A stretch of DNA of 11,663 nucleotides, from assembly GCA_027451565.1 (NCBI GenBank), contig DAIDJC010000082.1, forward strand, positions 1-11,663. The letters are read 5' to 3'. The stretch is from Limisphaerales bacterium (GTDB taxonomy: Bacteria > Verrucomicrobiota > Verrucomicrobiia > Limisphaerales > UBA11358). Positions 7,123 to 11,663 of the stretch are shown one piece after another. How positions within the stretch are numbered: the first letter of the stretch is position 1; every line of letters starts with the position of its first letter. The notes beneath the pieces are model-generated. The model was not told where the DNA came from. It worked only from the letters and a program-made list of their open reading frames with translations, and made no database searches. The position numbers and the translations under genes were made by a program.

Positions 7123-7294
7123 TCCCCAGTCGCAGCACCTTTCCCAATTTTCAGTCAGGCTCTGAGCGTGGCTTTTAGCTCGGTCTGCGGCACTGGCATT
7201 GGTGTTGGGGTCAACAGAGAACTATTGGCCGTTCCGAAAAAAATTGAAGGCGTGATGCCCCCTGTTTTCCATGTTCAAATGAGGGCCGGAGGCC

Positions 7295-8038
7295 TCAGGG
7301 ATGTTTCAGGTAAGGCCGCAAGGCTGGGTCTGCCTCGGGTAATTCCTGCATCACCAGTTGCGCCATGGCCTTTGCGCCACGGCCATTAAAATGAGTTGAA
7401 TCGCCGGGCTTGTTGGCCATTTCCAGGCTCCCTTTCGGTCCCAGCGCCTGCACCATTTTAAAACTTGAAGCATGCAGATCAATGACCGGGACATGGTCTT
7501 GCGTACCCACCGCCAGCATGGCTTTGGCATATGGCTCAAGCGCGTCTTTTAACTGCCCATCCGTGCTGAATGTTCGGCGCACCATGGGGGTTACAAGTAT
7601 GGGCACAGCCCCGGCAGCCCGCGATTCGCTGATGTACTGGTGAAGGTAGGTCTGGTAATCCGTGGCGGCATCAGTCGCTTCAGGTTTCCCTGGCGCATGG
7701 GAATCGTTATGCCCAAATTGAATCAATACCACGTCGGGATGCTCGGCCAGCGCCTTTTTCCAAAGTCCCTCGCGTATGAATGTCTTGGTGCTTCTTCCCG
7801 ATCGCGCCAGGTTGATCACCCGAACATGGTCGTCGAAATATCCCTGGATGAATTGACCCCAACCCCGCTGGGACCCATTCGTGGGATAATTGCACACGGT
7901 GGAATCACCTATGATGACCAATCGCAGGGGATGCCCGGTTTCTGCCGGTTGTTCTGTTTCCAAACCCAACGCGGACATCACAAAAAAAATCAAGAATGGA
8001 CAAGCAACCGCAATCCGGATCCAACTGGCATTTTTCAT
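7295..8038 (-). CDS. Exported SGNH/GDSL esterase, CE12-like (rhamnogalacturonan acetylesterase type)
   Basis: This 247-residue protein removes acyl, probably acetyl, groups from a polysaccharide such as pectin rhamnogalacturonan or xylan; the substrate is inferred from family. A signal peptide is visible (about 1-25, hydrophobic core V-A-C-P-F-L-I-F-F-V, possible cleavage after A-L-G). Block I is G44-D-S46-T-V with the nucleophile Ser46. Block II is N-L-A-R-S-G81-R-S-T with oxyanion Gly81. Block III is G109-H-N111-D with oxyanion Asn111. Block V is D213-S-T-H216-F-N with catalytic Asp and His. GDST, GHND and D-S/x-x-H-F-N are typical of CE12 (YesT/RhgT-like). Length matches a single-domain enzyme and every catalytic residue is present. 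It is transcribed alone, divergently from the giant repeat protein. No other pectin gene is nearby. The ATG lacks a clear Shine-Dalgarno. Confidence 0.92.
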   Translation of the reverse strand: MKNASWIRIAVACPFLIFFVMSALGLETEQPAETGHPLRLVIIGDSTVCNYPTNGSQRGWGQFIQGYFDDHVRVINLARSGRSTKTFIREGLWKKALAEHPDVVLIQFGHNDSHAPGKPEATDAATDYQTYLHQYISESRAAGAVPILVTPMVRRTFSTDGQLKDALEPYAKAMLAVGTQDHVPVIDLHASSFKMVQALGPKGSLEMANKPGDSTHFNGRGAKAMAQLVMQELPEADPALRPYLKHP

Positions 8039-8082
8039 CTAACCAGCTTCGTTGCAGTTTGGTTTTAAGGCAATGTTTTTAA

Positions 8083-8220
8083 TCATTGCAGACTTTGGTT
8101 TTTCCAGGCCGAGTTGTTTTGAAGGGGACAAATAGGTGCCCATGCCATCGCGGTCAAAGTGCAGTCCGGGTTTTGCAGATTTTGCCCTTTAGAAAATAAA
8201 AAAGGGTTGCTTGAATTCAT
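8083..8220 (-). CDS. Doubtful small ORF, 45 codons
   Basis: ATG 8220 is preceded by GGAG (8226-8229) at a 5-nt spacing, a proper Shine-Dalgarno. The 45-residue product starts M-N-S-S-N-P-F-L-F-S-K and resembles nothing I know. It has no signal peptide or domain, and it ends 44 bp before the esterase ATG on the same strand. The only argument for it is the ribosome binding site. It could be a leader peptide or chance. Confidence 0.15.
   Translation of the reverse strand: MNSSNPFLFSKGQNLQNPDCTLTAMAWAPICPLQNNSAWKNQSLQ
8129..8157 (-). promoter_or_regulatory. Candidate promoter for the esterase
   Basis: On the minus strand, TTGACC (8152-8157) and TATTTG (8129-8134) are separated by 17 nt, about 90 nt upstream of the esterase start. 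The -35 matches consensus at 5 of 6 positions; the -10 is weaker. Found by eye only. Confidence 0.3.
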
Positions 8221-8376
8221 GGGTGCTCCTTGTACCGGTTTATTAAAATCGTTCAAACCTTTGCTGCCGGACCTCATTTGGATCTTCTCTCCTGTCGGGA
8301 CAAAATAAAAGAAATGAAGGCCCTCCTCAGGCCTGGAGATATTCGGTGAATTGGAAAATGTTAGTTGATAAAGGGT

Positions 8377-8382
8377 TATAAT
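8377..8382 (+). promoter_or_regulatory. Isolated TATAAT, possible -10 for the giant gene
   Basis: A perfect TATAAT lies about 207 bp upstream of the ATG at 8590. The best -35 (TTGGAA, 8351-8356) is 20 nt away, which is too far for a good sigma70 promoter. The region is AT-rich, so chance is likely. Confidence 0.2.
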
Positions 8383-8464
8383 TAGGATGGGAAACGCTTA
8401 TTTATATCTTGAAATGTCCTGCGCCTGTTGCTAAAATGGGACCTATTCAGATTGGCGGACCGGA

Positions 8465-8479
8465 TGTCCGATGCGGACA
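8465..8479. promoter_or_regulatory. Short dyad, possible operator
   Basis: TGTCCG (8465-8470) and CGGACA (8474-8479) form a perfect 6-bp dyad with a 3-nt centre, about 110 bp upstream of the giant gene. It has the size of a dimeric regulator site but could be chance. Confidence 0.2.
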
Positions 8480-8579
8480 CAATGTTTGCGGCCGTGGCAG
8501 GGGAAGTCGTTCAGAAGTGGAATACCCGGGTTCCCCGCGCTACGCCAGGATTCGGGGCGCATCTTTGAAAAAATCCATT

Positions 8580-8583
8580 AGGA
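8580..8583 (+). promoter_or_regulatory. Ribosome binding site of the giant repeat protein
   Basis: AGGA lies 6 nt before ATG 8590. Together with the signal peptide that begins right at this ATG, it fixes the start. Confidence 0.6.
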
Positions 8584-8589
8584 CAAAAT

Positions 8590-11500
8590 ATGAAGACCCA
8601 AAAATATCTCTTCGTTGTCGGACTTTTTTTGATTTTTTCCATAAAGGCATTTTCGCAAAGTGTTTTTATAGGCACCAATAGTCCGGGCCAGGAAACCAAT
8701 TTCAGCTTTTCCATTTCGTCCGCCACGACCAATTTCTCCCTGGTCCTGTCAAACAATGCCACGACCTATTCCTATTTGTTGTTGAAAGCGGGCGGCACAC
8801 CTACGGATTCTAATTTCGACTATGCCTCCGAGTTGGTCGGCCAAACAAACCAGATTAACCTGGAGGTTCCTGAATGTGTTCCCGGCAACTATGGTTTGCT
8901 GGTGTCAACCCCTGCCGGTTCCAGTGGGCAGGCTTTTAATTTTGAGTTGAAGTCAAACGTGGCGGGTTTGCGTTCGGCGGCAAGCCCCGTTTCCAAACCG
9001 CTCGTCTTTACGACCACCGGGACCCTTACAAACACCGGATCCGGGGCATGGCAGTATTTTCAGGTTTATTTTCCTTCCAACCTGCCTACCGGTTGGAGGG
9101 TGGTTTTGAGTTCCACCAATGCAGCCACGCCCGGTCTTTACATCAGGCGGGGACAACTTCCCAACGCTGGATCCTATGACAAGGCAGTGGGGCCGGGTGC
9201 GCCAGTTGACACAATCATCTTTACCAGCACTGAGGCGACAAATTCCACCTACTTCGTCGGTGTTTACCTGCCCGGGGGAACCCCCAGCGTCGCCTCGTAC
9301 ACCTTAAGTGCGGAACTTGCCTCCATCACCACTCTGACTTGGGACCCCGGCACAACGGAAGCCGGCACCCAGGTTTTTACCAACCAAAGCCAGTCCGGCG
9401 GGGATTATTATTTTTCCATCACCACCGCCAATACCATGGACCTTGTCTGGAGAACGGCACTGAATGTTTTCAGCAACGAAGCTGATTTGTACATGCTCCA
9501 GGGTTCCCTGCCTTCCACTACCTCCTACTCCTACTCGTCCACGCGTGTGGGTTCTGACGGTTTTGTCCTGGCACAAGGGCCTCAATTTCAGCCGGGTCAA
9601 AATTGGTTCATTCTCGTTCATGCCACCCCTGGAGCCAAATGGAACCTGGTTACCGGCGAGGCTTACGTCCAGCAATTGCCAAATCTGGCTTCCGATGGCA
9701 GCAGTGGCGCCACCGCCACAATGGGCGCTGAAGGGATGTATTTCTTCAAAACCACCATTTCCAGCAACACACTGGCTTGGAGGCTTTGGCTGAATGGCTT
9801 GACCAATCTGGTTTATGTCAGGCAAATGGCGGCCCCGGACCCGTATGGAACCTCAACCTATGACCTGGTGCAACCCGGTCAAATGCTGGTTGTGCCCACC
9901 TACCTCAATGTCGGCAATCAATATTTTGTGGGAGTGTCTGGAAATCCTGGGCTTGCTTTTTCTTTGGATTCCCGCCAGCAAGCTGTCACTCCCATGTCCT
10001 TTGGTTCAATTTCAAATCTCACCGTCACGGGCTATGGCTACACCACGTATGTGGTCCAAGTGCCCGTCCAGCAGATTGCATGGCAGGTTAACGTCGTCCC
10101 TCTCTCCGGAAACGCCAGCGTCGCTGTCCGGCGGGACAATGTCCCCAATGAATTTGTCAACGACGCCTTTTCTGAGCCTCCGTCAGGAGCGGATGCCAGC
10201 GTGGCCCTCGTTCCACCCACCCTTAGCAACGGAACCTTCTACCTGACGGTTTACGGAACAGGTCCCTACACGGTCAATGTGTTCAACGGCCAGCCTGTCA
10301 TTACCCCGGTTCACTATGTGTTTCAAGTGACGAATGATATCCCAAACCAGGTCGGCTGGCGTTATTATACCTTGACCAACACCGCCGATCAGTTGGGATC
10401 ACTTGGCTGGGAACTGGACTTATCCAATCAACCGCCCGGCGCGGAGATTGCCATTCGCCGGAACGCAGTTCCAGGTGAGTGGAATTATCGAAATAATCCC
10501 TTTGATTCCTATTCCTCTTCTTCTCTTGGCTACGTGGATTTATCGAGCACACTCGGCTTCCTTCAACAACCGAACCATCCTGCTGATGTCTGGTACATTG
10601 GTGTTTATTCGCCCGGCGCAGCGCTTGGAAAATTTGCCCTGGACGGCATTCAATTAACCGGCCCCGCCACGGCATTTGACAGTCCTTCCGGAACTTTCAC
10701 CGTCACAAACCAGCCGGTCGGCAAATTTGATTATTTTTCAGTGACGGTGCCGCCGGATGCGTTGGGATGGGATTTGCGGCTCACGAACGTGACCGGGAAT
10801 CCGCAAATGTTCATCTGTTTGCAGCAATTGCCGCCGGGGAATGGTTATGGATGGGGTCCGAGTTACACGGCGGTTTGGCCGGATGGTTATAACTGGGGTG
10901 TGGGGTATGACTGGACCGGCGAGTATTTAAATCCTGGCAATCAGATCTCTTACGGCCAGGTATGGGCGGATGGCATGGGTAACCCGCTTGTGGCGGGGAC
11001 GTATTATGTGGGTGTGTACAACTACACGGGGTCCACTCCCTTGAGCTACACGGTGCTGAGCCATGGGATTGGCGGGAGCTACAGCATACCGGTCAACACC
11101 ATGGACTTCAGCAACGGGGTGGCATCGGTGACTGCGCTTGGGCCGAGGCAGGCGGCCTACTACAAGGTGGTTGTCCCCACCAACGAGCCGAGCTGGAGAG
11201 TCGAGCTGGATACGAATATTGGAAATGCATTATTGGAGGTGCAGCTTGATTCGATACCTGATTCTGAGCCGTATAATTCGGCTCCCTATAATTTATCCGG
11301 CGGGCGGGTCATGAACAGGGTGGGTGACCAGCAGTATTTGATGATGCCTTCGTCTGGCAGGAGCAATATTGTGGCAGGGACCTATTATTTTGCGGTGGTG
11401 AGCGAGGGTGTGAACCCGGTGAGTTCCACGATAGGGAGTAATACAACGAGTTGCACACTGATCAGCGCCGGGCCGATTGGCGAGACGAACCTTGGGGTGG

Positions 11501-11663
11501 TGGACCCGACCGGGGTGACGGATTTGGTGGTGACGAATGCGCGAAGCCTTGCCGGGCAGTTTGGGGTTTACCAGTTTACGGTGCCTGCAAACACGCTTGC
11601 GTTGGAGGTGTATTTGACCAACACGACAGGGAGTCCGAACATGGAATTGAGGGCGGACAGCCA
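8590..11663 (+). CDS. Giant exported protein with PPC-like repeats, 5' part
   Basis: An uninterrupted frame of 1024 codons runs off the right edge. A signal peptide is clear (M-K-T-Q-K-Y, then a hydrophobic stretch to about residue 20, cleavage near I-K-A or A-F-S). After a leading domain (about 23-130), eight repeats of about 102-143 residues follow. Each begins with an aromatic strand such as D-Y-F-S-V-T-V-P, continues with W-x-L/V-x-L and a G-N-A-like segment, often V-R-R-x-x-V-P, and ends with G-T-Y-Y-V-G-V-Y. This pattern matches bacterial pre-peptidase C-terminal (PPC) domains, beta-sandwich modules of secreted enzymes and surface proteins. No catalytic motif is seen in the visible part. 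Codon preference changes sharply at repeat 6. An adhesin or structural surface protein is plausible, and a catalytic domain may lie beyond the edge. Confidence 0.88.
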   Translation, partial: MKTQKYLFVVGLFLIFSIKAFSQSVFIGTNSPGQETNFSFSISSATTNFSLVLSNNATTYSYLLLKAGGTPTDSNFDYASELVGQTNQINLEVPECVPGNYGLLVSTPAGSSGQAFNFELKSNVAGLRSAASPVSKPLVFTTTGTLTNTGSGAWQYFQVYFPSNLPTGWRVVLSSTNAATPGLYIRRGQLPNAGSYDKAVGPGAPVDTIIFTSTEATNSTYFVGVYLPGGTPSVASYTLSAELASITTLTWDPGTTEAGTQVFTNQSQSGGDYYFSITTANTMDLVWRTALNVFSNEADLYMLQGSLPSTTSYSYSSTRVGSDGFVLAQGPQFQPGQNWFILVHATPGAKWNLVTGEAYVQQLPNLASDGSSGATATMGAEGMYFFKTTISSNTLAWRLWLNGLTNLVYVRQMAAPDPYGTSTYDLVQPGQMLVVPTYLNVGNQYFVGVSGNPGLAFSLDSRQQAVTPMSFGSISNLTVTGYGYTTYVVQVPVQQIAWQVNVVPLSGNASVAVRRDNVPNEFVNDAFSEPPSGADASVALVPPTLSNGTFYLTVYGTGPYTVNVFNGQPVITPVHYVFQVTNDIPNQVGWRYYTLTNTADQLGSLGWELDLSNQPPGAEIAIRRNAVPGEWNYRNNPFDSYSSSSLGYVDLSSTLGFLQQPNHPADVWYIGVYSPGAALGKFALDGIQLTGPATAFDSPSGTFTVTNQPVGKFDYFSVTVPPDALGWDLRLTNVTGNPQMFICLQQLPPGNGYGWGPSYTAVWPDGYNWGVGYDWTGEYLNPGNQISYGQVWADGMGNPLVAGTYYVGVYNYTGSTPLSYTVLSHGIGGSYSIPVNTMDFSNGVASVTALGPRQAAYYKVVVPTNEPSWRVELDTNIGNALLEVQLDSIPDSEPYNSAPYNLSGGRVMNRVGDQQYLMMPSSGRSNIVAGTYYFAVVSEGVNPVSSTIGSNTTSCTLISAGPIGETNLGVVDPTGVTDLVVTNARSLAGQFGVYQFTVPANTLALEVYLTNTTGSPNMELRADS
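9046..11663 (+). repeat. Array of eight PPC-like repeats
   Basis: Repeat starts, as residues of the protein from ATG 8590, are about 154, 272, 383, 485, 591, 713, 856 and 992; the eighth is cut by the window. The G-T-Y-Y-V-G-V-like strand recurs at about 220 (Y-F-V-G-V-Y), 338 (W-F-I-L-V), 444 (Y-F-V-G-V), 549 (F-Y-L-T-V-Y), 668 (W-Y-I-G-V-Y), 804 (Y-Y-V-G-V-Y) and 931 (Y-Y-F-A-V-V). Repeat 6 is the longest and carries a Gly/Tyr/Trp-rich insert. The copies are diverged in protein, so the array is old, not a recent expansion. Confidence 0.75.

Larger units (their letters stand above)
6890..7163. mobile_element. Non-coding element with terminal inverted repeats
   Basis: AGAGCCTG at 6890-6897 is repeated inverted as CAGGCTCT at 7156-7163. 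Extending inward, the two ends match at about 20 of 26 positions. Inside lie two palindromic units, 6920-7022 and 7040-7122. No transposase is present, and an 88-codon open frame across the element is best explained as chance reading through a repeat. It most likely is a MITE or REP-type element mobilised in trans. No target-site duplication was clear at its edges. Confidence 0.6.
8039..8589. other. Divergent intergenic region
   Basis: About 550 bp separate the starts of the esterase (minus) and the giant repeat protein (plus), so promoters for both should lie here. Seen: a candidate minus-strand promoter at 8129-8157, a doubtful small minus-strand ORF at 8083-8220, a short CCCTTT/AAAGGG hairpin (8185-8206), a TATAAT at 8377 and a dyad at 8465-8479. 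A 90-codon plus-strand frame at 8409-8681 overlaps the start of the giant gene and has no protein-like character. Confidence 0.5.

Noticed and set aside
6890..7163. CRISPR array or tRNA cluster as an explanation of the repeats
   Set aside because: There are only two diverged palindromic units of unequal length with no uniform spacers, and no cloverleaf or CCA end.
6899..7165. 88-codon plus-strand frame inside the terminal-inverted-repeat element
   Set aside because: The frame spans exactly the palindromic units and the product is Arg/Pro/Ser-rich without domain character. An overlapping frame at 7042-7389 is similar.
7164..7294. Terminator for the esterase just past its stop
   Set aside because: A GAGGCC/GGCCCTC hairpin overlaps the stop, but it has a bulge and no T-tract; the T-run near 7240 has no stem worth the name.
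7640..8068. 142-codon plus-strand frame opposite the esterase
   Set aside because: The minus strand encodes an intact SGNH hydrolase with a signal peptide and all catalytic blocks, so this is a shadow.
8409..8681. 90-codon plus-strand frame before and across the start of the giant gene
   Set aside because: It overlaps the signal peptide of the giant gene in another frame and has Cys/Arg/Gly-rich chance composition and no ribosome binding site.

Overview
The window reads as chromosomal DNA of a Verrucomicrobiota bacterium, probably of the Pedosphaera/Limisphaerales type. This is inferred from protein style: very long exported proteins rich in Thr-Asn, a C-terminal module with W-x-A-P-S/T-N, V-Q-W and F-Y-R/E-L motifs, and UvrA sequence details. 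No rRNA or other taxonomic marker is present.

Layout. (1) 1-2549, plus strand: the 3' part of a large exported protein built from immunoglobulin-like and PPC-like modules, ending in three copies of a ~65-75 residue C-terminal module. (2) 2661-5603, plus: uvrA, the DNA-damage recognition ATPase of nucleotide excision repair, complete, but with one cysteine of its first zinc-binding site replaced by alanine. (3) 5604-6194: no gene. It holds a ~187 bp inverted-repeat element rich in CCCTCTCC, flanked by two copies of a ~65 bp direct repeat, then a perfect 9-bp hairpin. (4) 6195-6497, minus: a 100-residue very basic protein, probably DNA-binding, with a promoter so close that its mRNA may be leaderless. 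(5) 6541-7294: no gene. An AT-rich stretch, then a ~274 bp element with imperfect terminal inverted repeats enclosing two related palindromic units. (6) 7295-8038, minus: an exported SGNH/GDSL esterase resembling rhamnogalacturonan acetylesterases (CE12). (7) 8039-8589: divergent intergenic region with weak promoter candidates and one doubtful small ORF. (8) 8590 to the right edge, plus: the first 1024 codons of a giant exported protein with eight PPC-like repeats. Its codon use changes abruptly at the start of repeat 6.

How it fits together. Two surface or secreted repeat proteins and an exported carbohydrate esterase suit a polysaccharide-degrading environmental lifestyle. UvrA is housekeeping, and no operon is evident. 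The most informative signals are the mosaic codon use inside the giant protein, the degenerate UvrA zinc site, and two unrelated small non-coding repeat elements. I see no CRISPR array, tRNA, rRNA, transposase, integrase or recognisable defence system, and no convincing new multi-gene system.
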